In this document: piece by piece, positions 9,176-20,270 of the stretch
Numbering within the stretch: the stretch's first letter is position 1
Layout: each line of letters starts with the position of its first letter
From: Streptosporangium sp. NBC_01756
Lineage (GTDB): Bacteria > Actinomycetota > Actinomycetes > Streptosporangiales > Streptosporangiaceae
DNA: 64,000 bases
Assembly: GCF_035917975.1 (NCBI RefSeq)
Contig: NZ_CP109130.1
Span: 6,758,001 to 6,822,000, forward strand
Direction: 5' to 3'
Notes under the pieces: generated by a model
What the model saw: the letters and a program-made list of their open reading frames with translations, nothing else
Database searches by the model: none
Told to the model about the DNA's origin: nothing
Position numbers and translations under genes: made by a program

Positions 9176-9855
9176 GGCATCCGCATCCGGTACCTGTGCT
9201 GCGGGCGGCCCGTCGGTCCGTAACGCAGGCCCGACTCGACCTGCCCCAGCTCGGCGAGGTACTCCAGATAGCGCCGGGCGGTCGCCCTGCTGACGCCGAT
9301 CGTCTGCGCCATCTCGTGCGCGGACAGATCGGCCTCGGCCGCGGCCAGCGCGTCGAGCACCGACTGCTCGGTGGCCGCGGAGATGCTCTTCGGCCGGGCC
9401 GTCTGGTCCAGATGCAGCGAGCGGAAGATCCGGTCGATCTCCTGCTGCTCGATGCTTCCGGACCCCGCCAGTTGCGCGATGGTCGCGGCGTACCTGTGCA
9501 GCGTCTGTTCCAGGGTGTCCACGCGGGTGGGCTTGACCAGGTAGTAGAGGGCGCCGCGCTGCATCGCCGCCCTGACGGCGGCCGAGTCCTTCTGGCCGGA
9601 GACCACGATGACGTCCATGGGCGGCTGGTTGGGCCGCCGGAGCTGGTGGGCGACCTCCAGGCCGGGCAGGTCGGGCAGGTGCAGGTCGAGCAGGACGAGC
9701 CGCGGTGCGAAGTGGTGCGCGGCGGCCAGGGCCGCCTGTCCGGTGTGTGCGATACCCACCACCTTGAAGCCGAAGATCCGGTTCACCTGCGCGCGCAGCG
9801 CGGTGGTGACGACCGGATCGTCATCCACGATGAGGACGGTGATGTCCGTCGTCAC
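9172..9855 (-). CDS. Response regulator, CitB/DcuR type
   Basis: 227 residues from a GTG at 9853-9855, preceded by AGGAG at good spacing. An in-frame ATG 13 codons earlier (9894) has no ribosome site. The N-terminal receiver has the acidic triad DDD (11-13), phospho-acceptor Asp57 in LVLLDLHLPD and Lys in YYLVKPTR. After a linker, the C-terminal winged HTH (EMAQTIGVSRATARRYLEYLAELGQVESGLRYGPTGRPQHRYRM) is of the CitB/DpiA/DcuR class. It is divergent from the hybrid kinase gene and heads the glutamate-uptake operon, so it probably controls that operon. The stop overlaps the start of the second binding-protein gene. Confidence 0.88.
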   Translation of the reverse strand: MTTDITVLIVDDDPVVTTALRAQVNRIFGFKVVGIAHTGQAALAAAHHFAPRLVLLDLHLPDLPGLEVAHQLRRPNQPPMDVIVVSGQKDSAAVRAAMQRGALYYLVKPTRVDTLEQTLHRYAATIAQLAGSGSIEQQEIDRIFRSLHLDQTARPKSISAATEQSVLDALAAAEADLSAHEMAQTIGVSRATARRYLEYLAELGQVESGLRYGPTGRPQHRYRMRMP

Positions 9856-10021
9856 GCTGCTCCTATGTCCGTGCTCCTCTGACGCTTGCGTCATCTTAAA
9901 GGCGTTTTGTTACAGCCAGGAATCTTCTGTTCCTTCTGCTCATGGGGATCCACTCCGCAGATCCGATCCCCTTACTATCAGGGCCTGAAACGGGGACTGG
10001 GCGGCGTCGGCCGCAGGCGGG
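9856..10021. promoter_or_regulatory. Divergent promoter region between regulator and kinase genes
   Basis: The 166-bp gap between the response regulator start and the hybrid kinase start must hold promoters for both directions. It is locally AT-richer than its surroundings (9885-9980). I could not fix unambiguous -35/-10 boxes or an operator. Confidence 0.4.
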
Positions 10022-12898
10022 GTGACGAGATTGAAAGGGCTGTTCGCCGTCACGGCGCTGTGGATCCTGCTCGGCATGCTGCCGCTGGCACTGTTGACCT
10101 CCTCCAGCATCACTCTGTCGGAGCAGGCCGTCCGCAGTGAGGTGCGCGACCGGGTGGAGACCACCGCCTCGGTGAGCCGGGTCGTGGTCGAGCAGCAGAT
10201 GGGTTCGCTCAAGCAGTTGGTCGGCGCCTTCGCCCAGCGGCCGGAGGTACGGCAGGCGGTGATCTCCGGCGAGTCGGCGGCCCGCCTCGCGCTGTCCGGA
10301 TATCTGAAGGAACTGGCCCACATGCGCGGCGGGATCAGCGGTGTGATCGTCATCGGGCCGGACGGCGACATGATCGGCGCGGAGCCGCCGAGCGGGCTGC
10401 CGCAGGACGTGAGCACCACCGACTGGTACCTCGCGGTGCGCAGCCGCGGCCAGGCACACGTGTCGCAGGCGTACACACCCACCATGCGGGGCGTGTCCAG
10501 GGCCGTCGCGGTGGCGGCGCCCATCCCGGCCGCCGACGGCGGAGAGCCGCCCGGCATCCTCGCGGCGGTCTACAGCCTGGACGCCATTCAGGACTTCGCC
10601 TCACAGGCGGCCGAGGCGCAGGGGATCCGGCTGCTCATCACCGACCAGTCCGGCGTGCTCGTCGCCGACCCCGGACGGAAGGTCTACGCGCTCACCTCCC
10701 TGCGGGAGGACCGGAGGGTGGACGCCGCGCTGGCCGGCCGTTCGCTGTTCACCGGATTCGACGGCACGGTGCTGTCCGCCTCGGAGCCCATTCCCGACAT
10801 CGGCTGGACGGTGACCGCCGAGGTGCCCACCGCCGAGGCACTGGCCTCGGCGGCGACCCTCCGGATGCGGGTGCTGTCCGTGGCCGCGCTGCTGGCGGTT
10901 CTCATCGTCGCCGGACTGGTGGTGCAGATCCGCACCACCAGGGGCCGCCGCCGGGCGCAGGCCACCCTGGCCAGGTACGCGGAGGCGCTCGCGGCGGCAC
11001 GGGACGAGGCGGTCAGCGCGTCCGTGGCCAAGACCGAGTTCCTGGCCAAGGTCAGCCACGAGATACGCACTCCCATCAACGGCGTGCTCGGCATGAACGG
11101 CCTGCTGCTCGGCACCCGGATGGACGACGAGCAGCGCCACTACGCGGGCACCGTCCAGGCGTCGGCACAGAACCTGCTGCGCCTGCTCGACGACTTCCTC
11201 GATCTGTCGAAGATCGAGGCCGGCCGGCTGGAGGCCGAGGCCGTGCCGTTCGACCTGCCCCGGTTGTGCGACGAGGTCGTGGCGCCGCTGGCTCCGCAGG
11301 CCTATCGGCAGGGACTCTGGCTCACCCTCCGCCTGGACGACGACGTGCCCCAGCACGTCGTCGGCGACCCGGTACGGCTGCGCCAGGTGCTCAGCAACCT
11401 GATCGGCAACGCGCTGAAGTTCACCGTGCAGGGCGGGGTCGACCTGGAGGTCGCGCTGGAGCCGGCCGAAGGGGAGGGGGCGGCCGGGGATGATCATGTC
11501 ACGCTGCGGTTCGCCGTCACCGACACCGGGGTGGGCGTGGGGCCCGACGACAGGAGCCGGGTCTTCGAGGTCTTCCGCCAGGTGGACTCGCCTATCACCC
11601 GCCGTACCGGCGGCAGCGGGCTCGGCCTGGCCATCAGCCGGCAGCTCACCGAGCTGATGGGCGGCCGGATCGGGCTGGACAGCATGGAGGGGATCGGCAG
11701 CAGGTTCCACCTCACCCTGCCGGTGGACGTGCTGACCTGGTCCGCCCCCGCCTCCGCGGCGTTGCGCGGCCGGCGGGTCCTCGTCGCCGACACGCGGCAG
11801 GAGGACCGTGCGTCGGCCGGGCGGATCCTGGCCGGTGCGGGACTCGTCGCCGAGCAGGCGCAGGACGCGACGGCCGCGCTCGCGACGCTGCGGGCCGCCG
11901 CCGACGGCCACCCCTTCGACCTGGCCGTCGTCGACCTCGACATGAGTGCCGTCCCCGAGGCCGACGAGCCGGTCTCGCTCGCCGACGCCATCCTGTCCGA
12001 CCCCCTGCTCCACGCCACGAACGTGGTCGTGCTGGTCACCCCGGGACGGACCGGATCGGCCTGGCCGGACGTGTCCGTCGCCCCCGACCGGATCGTGCAG
12101 TCGATGACCCGTCCGCTCAGCCGCCGCCGCCTGCTCGCCGCCGTCGAGAACACGCTGCCCACGGCCGACCGGGACGACGAGTCCGGCATGGCCGAAGTGG
12201 CGTCCAGGTCCGAGCCGGTACGGATCCTCGTCGCCGAGGACGACGAGGTGAGCCGCGAGGTCGCCAGGCTCGTCCTGCGTAAGGCCGGGCACCGGGTCGA
12301 CGTGGTCGGTGACGGAGAGCAGGCGGTGCGGGCGGTCCTCGGTGGCGACTACGACCTGGTCTTCATGGACTGTCAGCTTCCCGTGCTCGACGGTCTGGCG
12401 GCGACGGTGGACATCAGGCGGCAGGAGCGGCCCGGCCGTACACCGATCATCGCGATGACCGCCGCCGCGATGCCGGACGACCGGGTCCGCTGCCTTGAGG
12501 CGGGGATGAACGCCCACCTCACCAAGCCGGTGGACTGGCAGCACGTGCTCGGCCAGATCCCGGTCTGGGTGAGCCCGGAGGTCCCGGCCGAGTTGGAGGG
12601 CCTGTCGCCGGAGGAGGTGGCGGACATCGCGCAGGCGTTCCTGTCCAGCGTGCCCGGCGTCCTTCGCGAGCTGCGGGAGGCGGTGGGCGCGGGGCGTCTC
12701 GAGCGGGCCGGGTCGCTCGCGCACCGCCTCAAGGGCAGTTGCGCGGCCGTCGGCGCGGTGCGGGCCGCCGAGCTGTGCCGGCATGTCGAAGAGGATCCCG
12801 CGATGAGTGCCGTGTCGGAGCTGGCGGCGGAACTGGAGCGGGTGTTCGACGAGATGACACGCCTAGCAAGCGGACAAGTGATGATTAACGGGGCATAG
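10022..12898 (+). CDS. Hybrid sensor histidine kinase (dCache-HisKA-HATPase-REC-REC-Hpt)
   Basis: 958 residues, GTG start. TM1 (residues ~8-27) and TM2 (~285-310) flank an extracytoplasmic double-Cache-like sensor ([29 protein letters not shown] and [15 protein letters not shown]). The transmitter follows: H-box [19 protein letters not shown]-box LIGNALKF, G-boxes DTGVGVG and [10 protein letters not shown]. The first receiver is degenerate: [10 protein letters not shown] has DT instead of DD, and TRPLSRR has Arg for the conserved Lys. The second receiver is intact ([30 protein letters not shown]). The C-terminal Hpt has [13 protein letters not shown] phosphorelay His-Asp-His to the divergent CitB-type regulator is the obvious reading; the ligand is probably an amino acid, by context. 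Confidence 0.9.
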   Translation: MTRLKGLFAVTALWILLGMLPLALLTSSSITLSEQAVRSEVRDRVETTASVSRVVVEQQMGSLKQLVGAFAQRPEVRQAVISGESAARLALSGYLKELAHMRGGISGVIVIGPDGDMIGAEPPSGLPQDVSTTDWYLAVRSRGQAHVSQAYTPTMRGVSRAVAVAAPIPAADGGEPPGILAAVYSLDAIQDFASQAAEAQGIRLLITDQSGVLVADPGRKVYALTSLREDRRVDAALAGRSLFTGFDGTVLSASEPIPDIGWTVTAEVPTAEALASAATLRMRVLSVAALLAVLIVAGLVVQIRTTRGRRRAQATLARYAEALAAARDEAVSASVAKTEFLAKVSHEIRTPINGVLGMNGLLLGTRMDDEQRHYAGTVQASAQNLLRLLDDFLDLSKIEAGRLEAEAVPFDLPRLCDEVVAPLAPQAYRQGLWLTLRLDDDVPQHVVGDPVRLRQVLSNLIGNALKFTVQGGVDLEVALEPAEGEGAAGDDHVTLRFAVTDTGVGVGPDDRSRVFEVFRQVDSPITRRTGGSGLGLAISRQLTELMGGRIGLDSMEGIGSRFHLTLPVDVLTWSAPASAALRGRRVLVADTRQEDRASAGRILAGAGLVAEQAQDATAALATLRAAADGHPFDLAVVDLDMSAVPEADEPVSLADAILSDPLLHATNVVVLVTPGRTGSAWPDVSVAPDRIVQSMTRPLSRRRLLAAVENTLPTADRDDESGMAEVASRSEPVRILVAEDDEVSREVARLVLRKAGHRVDVVGDGEQAVRAVLGGDYDLVFMDCQLPVLDGLAATVDIRRQERPGRTPIIAMTAAAMPDDRVRCLEAGMNAHLTKPVDWQHVLGQIPVWVSPEVPAELEGLSPEEVADIAQAFLSSVPGVLRELREAVGAGRLERAGSLAHRLKGSCAAVGAVRAAELCRHVEEDPAMSAVSELAAELERVFDEMTRLASGQVMINGA

Positions 12899-12990
12899 CA
12901 TCACATTAAACACATTAGTAACATTGGCTATGTAACATCCCTTTGTCATCAATTGTGATATCCAGTGATGTTCGGCAAGAGGGAATGACG
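12899..12990. promoter_or_regulatory. AT-rich promoter region with repeats before type VII-like genes
   Basis: About 90 bp with much lower GC than the flanks. It contains two copies of GTAACAT (12918-12924 and 12932-12938, 14 bp apart) and an ATCACA / TGTGAT inverted pair (12900-12905 and 12954-12959). The pattern suggests a promoter with operator sites. AGAGGG at 12979-12983 serves as ribosome site for the ATG at 12991. Confidence 0.4.
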
Positions 12991-13611
12991 ATGACGGCCT
13001 CCGATGAGCCCAGCCCCGCAGCGACCAGCAGTCCCAGTCCCACCGGTACGGACAATCCGTCTCCCACGGCGAGTCCGTCGCCTACGGATGACTCGTCTCC
13101 TACGCCGAGTCCGTCTCCCACGGGTGGCCCGTCTCCGAGCGCCTCGCCCGGCCCAGGTTCGCCCGAGACGCCGAGTGCCACGCCGACGCCCACCTACGGC
13201 CCGTATGTGCCCGTCCGCCCGGTCTCGCCCCCTTCGAGTGGGAATGCCTCGGCTGACCAGGTCATCATCGACTGGACGTCCATCCGAAAGCTGGCCAGGT
13301 TGTTCGATCAGACGGGCGATGCCATCGCGCTCGAGAGCGCCGTCGCCATGGACCTGGCGAGCACGCGGGGCCTCGTCGGCGACGACGAGGACGGCGTGGC
13401 GTTCGCCGAATGGTACGGCGAGGGCTTCCACGCCCTGTCGGCCGCCATCAGCGACATGGCGGAGGTGAGTTTCTCGGTGGCCGGAGGCCTGCGCGACTTC
13501 AGGAAGCTCTGGGACATGCTCGAAGGGAACATCATCGCGTCGCTCCCGTCGATCGCCGAGCTTTCCAGCCCCCCGATTCCCGAGTCTCCCCCTGCCAAGA
13601 CGGGTGCCTGA
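12991..13611 (+). CDS. Pro/Ser/Thr-rich protein with a WXG100-like C-terminal helical domain
   Basis: 206 residues. Residues ~3-75 are a low-complexity tract of SPSPT-like repeats (PSPTASPSPTDDSSPTPSPS). Residues ~85-190 are predicted helical: VIIDWTSIRKLARLFDQTGDAIALES, then a GDDEDG turn, then AFAEWYGEGFHALSAAISDMAEVSFSVAGGLRDFRKLWDMLEGN. The helix-turn-helix layout and size resemble type VII secretion targets of the WXG100/EspC kind, but no WXG tripeptide is present. There is no signal peptide. It sits 23 bp before another helical, WXG-like protein gene and a convergent ybaB gene, a combination seen around ESX substrates. I do not recognise a named family; secretion by an ESX system is inference. 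ATG at 12985 is an alternative start. Confidence 0.6.
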   Translation: MTASDEPSPAATSSPSPTGTDNPSPTASPSPTDDSSPTPSPSPTGGPSPSASPGPGSPETPSATPTPTYGPYVPVRPVSPPSSGNASADQVIIDWTSIRKLARLFDQTGDAIALESAVAMDLASTRGLVGDDEDGVAFAEWYGEGFHALSAAISDMAEVSFSVAGGLRDFRKLWDMLEGNIIASLPSIAELSSPPIPESPPAKTGA

Positions 13612-13634
13612 GCCACGATGGGTGATGTCCGGAC

Positions 13635-14510
13635 ATGATGGATCCATTTCAGGCGCTCGCCTGGTTCGCGGGCGTGCGCGTGCCCGAGGCCGACACGTCC
13701 AACCTCCGAGCCCGCGCGCAGAGCCTGCGGGCCTTCGCGGACTCGATCGAGAAGATCGCCGGCCGTACGGGGGCGGGTGTCAGCACGGTGCGCAAGAGCA
13801 ATGACAGCCGTACGGTCGACCGTTTCGCCGACCTCTGGCCGGACCAGCTCGCTCCTCGCTACTCCGTCATGGTGACGAACCTGAGGGAACTCGCCGATGG
13901 TTGCGATGAGTACGCCGAGATGGTGGACGAGCACCGCGAACAGCTCAAGATCATCGGTACTCAGCTCGCCGCCATGGCGTTCACCATGCTGTTCGGCTAC
14001 CTGTACCCCTCCGCGAGGTTCATGGCGGAGGCGGCCATGAAATCGTTGGTGGCCAGGGCGAAGCTGGAGAAGACCATCTTTCAGAAAATCATCAAGATGG
14101 TCCTCGCCAAGCGGATCGGCAAGTATCAGGTGGGCACCTACCTCGTGCGCGAAGGGCTCGACGCGGTGTCCGACGCCGTCGTCTGGACCGTGGTGAAGAC
14201 GGGCGTGCACGTGGCGTCCTCGGTCGCCAGCGGCCAGCCCGTCGGCTCGATCCCGGAGTACATGGCCAAGCACTTCGCCGCCGAGCTGGCCTACAACGGC
14301 GGCATCAAGGCGATGCGCGACGTGCGCAAGTTCATTCCGGCCACAAAGGTCACCGAGACGCTTCTCGGCAACGGTCACGCGGGCCGCTTCTTCCGGCGCA
14401 CGGTGTCGGCCTCGTTGGTCTACAACGGTGTCACCGGATCGATATCCGACGAGGCGACGTTCCGGACCATGCTCGCGCACGCCCCGCGGGCCTTCATCCT
14501 CAAGCGGTGA
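13635..14510 (+). CDS. WXG100-like N-terminal domain protein, polymorphic-toxin-like without a toxin domain
   Basis: 291 residues. The first ~125 residues form a helical bundle like the N-terminal domain of actinobacterial ESX-exported toxins (CpnT-type): FADLWPDQLAPRYSVMVTNLRELADGCDEYAEMVDEHREQL. A hydrophobic stretch follows (LAAMAFTMLFGYLYP, ~120-134), then a long helical region. Such proteins usually continue into a C-terminal toxin or enzyme; here the reading frame stops at AHAPRAFILKR with no recognisable effector. Co-directional with the preceding gene. The stop is only 4 bp from the stop of the convergent ybaB-like gene. Function unknown: it may be an exported scaffold, an orphan remnant of a toxin locus, or a channel-forming protein. 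Confidence 0.55.
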   Translation: MMDPFQALAWFAGVRVPEADTSNLRARAQSLRAFADSIEKIAGRTGAGVSTVRKSNDSRTVDRFADLWPDQLAPRYSVMVTNLRELADGCDEYAEMVDEHREQLKIIGTQLAAMAFTMLFGYLYPSARFMAEAAMKSLVARAKLEKTIFQKIIKMVLAKRIGKYQVGTYLVREGLDAVSDAVVWTVVKTGVHVASSVASGQPVGSIPEYMAKHFAAELAYNGGIKAMRDVRKFIPATKVTETLLGNGHAGRFFRRTVSASLVYNGVTGSISDEATFRTMLAHAPRAFILKR

Positions 14511-14514
14511 GCGG

Positions 14515-14859
14515 TCAGCGGCGGTCGCTGCCCCATGACGGATCTATGAGGGGCTGGGTCAAGGCGGTCATCTGGTTCGTGACGTCCTCCTCGGCCTGCC
14601 TGACCGCCTCCAGGATCGTCTCGGCCAGCACCTCGGAGCCGAGCCGCATCGCGCGCGGATCGATTCGCAGCGTCGCGAGCGAGCCGGTGGCCAGGACCTC
14701 GACGGTGACCTGGCCGTTCGCTCCCTCGCCGCGTCCCCTGGTCTCCTCGATCTGACGCCTGACCTCCTCGAACCCGGCTGTCTCCGCCATGAACTGGGAC
14801 AGTGCGCGGTCGATCTCCGGATCGCCTGTCTGCCAGGAATTATCCCCAGGTGTCGTCAT
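14515..14859 (-). CDS. YbaB/EbfC family nucleoid-associated protein
   Basis: 114 residues. The central part has the YbaB/EbfC beta-strand pattern, QVTVEVLATGSLATLRIDP, followed by the helix SEVLAETILEAVRQAEEDVTNQM. The long N-terminal helix (IDRALSQFMAETAGFEEVRRQIEETRGRGEG) fits the tweezers-like dimer fold. The ribosome site GAAGGA precedes ATG 14857-14859. In actinomycetes, variants of this family are often encoded next to WXG100-type genes rather than with recR/dnaX, and the location here fits that. DNA binding is assumed from the family; its role in the type VII context is not established. Confidence 0.8.
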   Translation of the reverse strand: MTTPGDNSWQTGDPEIDRALSQFMAETAGFEEVRRQIEETRGRGEGANGQVTVEVLATGSLATLRIDPRAMRLGSEVLAETILEAVRQAEEDVTNQMTALTQPLIDPSWGSDRR

Positions 14860-15114
14860 TGGATTCCTTCTATCGCTTTACTGCTTTATGAGTGGTATGT
14901 CGAGCGTAGCGGCGCATCGACGACCATCTTGCCGCCCATGATCTCGGTGTCCGGCAGTGCGAGTCGTCCCTGACCCGGTAAGCGCCTCCTCGCCCAGCGG
15001 ATGCGTGGCCACCGGGGGAGCCGCCCGCCCCCGTCGAGCACGCCCCGTTCCCGGTTCGCCGGAACGGGCCGAAACAGGTGAGAACCCGTCTCACGGTGTC
15101 CGCGAGGGCCTCGG

Positions 15115-17508
<2,394 letters not shown>

Positions 17509-17920
17509 GCTCAACGTGTCTCCATCTGTTACGCGGGCCGCCTTCACGTTCTCCGTCGGCGTCGCCTGACTCGATCTAACCAGCTTTGGATAGTACGTCT
17601 GGTTTTCGGTCGTCGACGTGGTCGCGGCTGTCCATGGCAGTCACGCTAGGCGCAGCCCGGTGACCGGCGCTTCTCGATTCCTGATCGGTCTGGCCACCTG
17701 TTTCGCCACGCCCGACGGCGTCCTCGCCATCGCGCACGCCGCCTGGCGCCGATGGCCGCCGGATGACCCCTGGCCCTGGGAACGGCCGTCGGCGCTGAGA
17801 ACGATCATGAATTGCCGGGCCGGGGTGCTCGCGGCCGGGTGCCGCACCCTGGCCCGGCTCGACAGGGATGTTCCCGTGCGGATCGGGTGCGCCGGGAGCG
17901 GGCGGTCGATCCGGCCGGAG
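17509..17920. other. Gene-free interval
   Basis: 412 bp between two minus-strand genes. The open stretches on the plus strand have no recognisable protein similarity and are GC-driven. The part next to 17509-17600 probably contains the uvrA-like promoter; a convincing -35/-10 pair was not found. Confidence 0.4.
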
Positions 17921-18721
17921 TCAGCCGGTGAGGCGGGTCAGTTCCCACGGGTCGTGGGCGCTGAAGACGCTGACCTGGTCGCCGTGGTCGCGCACCAGTT
18001 CCCGCAGCCGGGCGTGGGTGCCCAGGCGCAGGTCGTGGTGCACCTCCGAGGAGGTCTGGACGAAGTCGAGCATCGGGTGCGGGTGGGGGTCGGGCTGGAT
18101 TTCGCGGTGGTAGTAGTAGGCGTCGCCCGCGTGCAGCAGCCAGCGGTCGCCGTCCCGGACGGCCACCCCGGTGTGGCCGTGGGTGTGGCCGCCCAGCGGG
18201 ACCAGCAGGATGTCCGAGAGGCCCTGCGCGGTCACGGCGTCGAACCCGAACCACTGCTCGGCGGGCTGGGCGACGGTGTAGGTGACCCAGTGGGGGCCGT
18301 GCGCCCAGTGCGCCGGGCGGTAGCGGAAGCTGGGGGCCTCGGCCAGCGCGGCGTCGAGTTCGGCGGCCATGACGTGGACTTGGGCGTGGGGGAAGTCGGG
18401 CAGGCCACCGCAGTGGTCCACGTCCAGGTGGGTGACGATGACGTGCCGCACGTCGGCGGGGGAGTAGCCCAGGCGTTCGATCTGCCGGACGGCGGTCTCC
18501 TGCTCGTCGAGCACGGGCTGGGCCATCTCGACCCAGTCGGCGCCCAGGGTGCCTGCGGGGTCGCGCACATCGTCCAGGCCGAGACCGGTCTCGACCAGCA
18601 CCAGGCCGTCGTTGTCGGTCTCGATCAGCAGGCAGTGGTTGACCGCGTGCGCGGGCGCCGGTCCGTCGTAGGTGGCCTCGATCTCTCGCACGGATCCGCA
18701 GTTGAGGTGGTGGATTCGCAT
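17921..18721 (-). CDS. Metallo-beta-lactamase-fold hydrolase (lactonase-like)
   Basis: 266 residues. The metal motif HLDVDH lies at residues 98-103, followed by CGG; it is the common HxDxDH variant in which the second His is Asp. Further conserved blocks are the NHCLLIETDNDGLVLVETGLGLDD strand region, GHTHGHTGV (second metal site) and LLHAGDAYY (bridging Asp). The C-terminal SVFSAHDPWEL supplies a last His. The arrangement resembles AHL-lactonase/quorum-quenching relatives. It is divergent from a TetR gene with two operator-like sites between them, so it is the probable target of that repressor. Substrate unknown. Confidence 0.85.
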   Translation of the reverse strand: MRIHHLNCGSVREIEATYDGPAPAHAVNHCLLIETDNDGLVLVETGLGLDDVRDPAGTLGADWVEMAQPVLDEQETAVRQIERLGYSPADVRHVIVTHLDVDHCGGLPDFPHAQVHVMAAELDAALAEAPSFRYRPAHWAHGPHWVTYTVAQPAEQWFGFDAVTAQGLSDILLVPLGGHTHGHTGVAVRDGDRWLLHAGDAYYYHREIQPDPHPHPMLDFVQTSSEVHHDLRLGTHARLRELVRDHGDQVSVFSAHDPWELTRLTG

Positions 18722-18742
18722 GACGGCAGACTCCTTTAGAAT

Positions 18743-18775
18743 ACGAACGTTCGTCTGCTTTTGACGAACGATCGG
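18743..18775. promoter_or_regulatory. TetR-type operator pair between lactonase and tetR genes
   Basis: ACGAACGTTCGT (18743-18754) is a perfect 12-bp palindrome. A second related site, ACGAACGATCGG, starts at 18764, about two helical turns away. Both lie in the 71-bp divergent intergenic region, the expected position for binding by the adjacent TetR protein. Confidence 0.65.
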
Positions 18776-18792
18776 TAGGTTATGCTCGGATC

Positions 18793-19386
18793 ATGAGCCC
18801 GCGCAAGTCCGTCGTCGAAACGGCCGCCACCCGCACCCGCATCATCGAGTGCGCCCTGGCCGCGGCCTCGGCCGACGGCCTCGAAGGTGTCACGATCGGC
18901 CGCCTGGCCGGCGAGCTGGACATGAGCAAGGCCGGAGTGATCGGCCACTTCGGCACCAAGGAGGCCCTGCAACTGGCCGTCCTCGACGCCGCCGTCGACA
19001 GGTTCGTCCGGCGGGTGCCCGCGCAGGTGATGGGCGCGCAACCGGGCACCGAACGGCTGGCGCGCGCGTTCGGCGAGTGGTTCGACTACATGGCCGACGA
19101 CCACAGAGGCTGCTTCCTCACCTCGGTCGCCACCGAGTTCGATGACCGCCCCGGCCCGGTCAGGGACGCCGTCATCGCCGCTCTGTCCCGATGGTCGGCC
19201 TACGTCCTGGACGAGCTCGGCGCAGCCGTCGACTCCGGCGAGCTTCCCCGCGACACCGATCCCGCCCAGCTCGCCTTCGAGCTCAACGGCGTCGCCCTGG
19301 CCACCGCGCAGGCCGTACAACTGCACCACGACCCGCTGGCCGCCACCCGCGCCCGCCGCGCGCTGGCCCGCCTCCTGCCCCCGTAG
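18793..19386 (+). CDS. TetR family transcriptional regulator
   Basis: 197 residues. The N-terminal HTH is RTRIIECALAAASADGLEGVTIGRLAGELDMSKAGVIGHFGTKEALQLAVLDAAVDRF, with the typical GVIGHFGTKEAL recognition-helix end. The C-terminal domain contains RGCFLTSVATEFDDRPGPVRDAV, like the YcdC/TetR_C-type ligand domain. It is divergent from the metallo-hydrolase gene and most likely represses both through the palindrome at 18743-18754. The ligand could be the hydrolase substrate; that is inference. Confidence 0.9.
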   Translation: MSPRKSVVETAATRTRIIECALAAASADGLEGVTIGRLAGELDMSKAGVIGHFGTKEALQLAVLDAAVDRFVRRVPAQVMGAQPGTERLARAFGEWFDYMADDHRGCFLTSVATEFDDRPGPVRDAVIAALSRWSAYVLDELGAAVDSGELPRDTDPAQLAFELNGVALATAQAVQLHHDPLAATRARRALARLLPP

Positions 19387-19500
19387 GTCCTCCGCCCGGG
19401 TCGCGACTTCGTGCACGGTGCCCGACGAGCGCACCCGCAGGTTCGAGCCGTCGGGGTAGGCGGCCCGCGCCGCGGCGGCGATCGCGGGCTGCCCGGGGTA

Positions 19501-20115
19501 CTACCAGGCTTGTCCCTCCGGCAGGTCGCCCAGGCCCGGGGCGGACAGGTGCAGTACCTCGTAGCGCTCGGTCGCGTCCTCGTCCGGCGCGGACGTGTCC
19601 GCCCACAACACGAACCGCAGCAACTGCCAGAGGTGGGGGTCGACGGCCAGTGCGGCGGTGTGCACGCCGTCATGGCGGGAGAGCCGTTGCAGCTGTTCGG
19701 CCTCCCGCGCGAGCAGCGCGGACAGGCCCACGCCGGTGCCGTCCGGGTCCGCGTCGGAAGGCACAGGGGTGAGGCGGCGCGAGGCTGCCCTGGGAGGAGC
19801 CGTACGGGCGGGGCCGGCGTGGCAGGCGATGCCTGTCCAGTGGTGGACGATGGGGCGGCCGAAGTCCCGGATGATGTTCTGGAATCCGCCGCCTCCGACG
19901 AGGAAGTGGGCCATCGGGCCGGTGCCGTTCCACAGGTAGAAGGGGGCGTACTGGTTGACCGGCGAGCCGTCGACGCCGCGTTCGCGGATGACATACGCCT
20001 TCAGGCCCAGTCCGGCGCGGTCGTCGAGGACGTGGCCACCATCGGCCACTCGCTTGCGGATGATCTTCATGTCGTAGTCGGCGGGCAGGGTGATCTCGTA
20101 TTGCGTGGCGTGCAC
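19501..20115 (-). CDS. DUF4865 family protein
   Basis: 204 residues from a GTG at 20113-20115. VHATQYEITLPADYDMKIIRKRVADGGHVLDDRAGLGLKAYVIRERG and APFYLWNGTGPMAHFLVGGGGFQNIIRDFGRPIVHHWTG are the family hallmarks; the dimeric alpha-beta-barrel-like core suggests a small-molecule enzyme or binder of unknown activity. AAGG lies ~10 nt upstream of this GTG. An ATG 25 codons further up would add a tail (METPRPNTPP) not expected in the family. No signal peptide. The next upstream feature is a long palindrome (20235-20270), likely its operator. Function unknown. Confidence 0.75.
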   Translation of the reverse strand: MHATQYEITLPADYDMKIIRKRVADGGHVLDDRAGLGLKAYVIRERGVDGSPVNQYAPFYLWNGTGPMAHFLVGGGGFQNIIRDFGRPIVHHWTGIACHAGPARTAPPRAASRRLTPVPSDADPDGTGVGLSALLAREAEQLQRLSRHDGVHTAALAVDPHLWQLLRFVLWADTSAPDEDATERYEVLHLSAPGLGDLPEGQAW

Positions 20116-20234
20116 GAAGGGTGCTGCCTTTCCCGGTGAATGGTCAGTGGGACAGAGAGCCGGTGGAGTGTTCGGCCTCGGTGTTTCCACAGCAGTTCGC
20201 GAGTGCTTGCGATGAGACGTTCCGCAGTGCTTAT

Positions 20235-20270
20235 GAGATGACTATACATACTAGTAGGTACAGTCATCTC
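20235..20270. promoter_or_regulatory. 36-bp near-perfect palindrome (operator candidate)
   Basis: Arms GAGATGACT and AGTCATCTC flank a TACTAGTA centre. 16 of the 18 base pairs across the dyad match (mismatches at 20244/20261 and 20248/20257). It lies in a 310-bp gene-free gap, ~120 bp before the DUF4865 gene and pointing into its 5' region. AT-rich against the local background. Probably a regulator binding site; no regulator gene is adjacent. Confidence 0.6.

Noticed and set aside
10601-12784. 727-codon minus-strand open frame opposite the hybrid kinase
   Set aside because: Antisense to a well-supported kinase; composition (His/Gly/Arg/Val-rich) is that of a shadow frame.
13040-13160. Short repeats with CCGTCTCC/CCGTCGCC units as a CRISPR or minisatellite
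   Set aside because: They are in-frame codon repeats encoding the SPSPT tract of the 12991 gene; no spacers.
17618-18739. Long plus-strand open frame (373 codons) opposite the metallo-hydrolase gene
   Set aside because: It is antisense to a gene with clear metallo-beta-lactamase motifs; its own translation is low-complexity and matches nothing.
19387-19500. In-frame open stretch after the amber stop of the DUF4865 gene (AAYPDGSNLRVRSSGTVHEV...)
   Set aside because: It looks somewhat protein-like but would run on antisense to the tetR gene, and no family was recognised; treated as chance.
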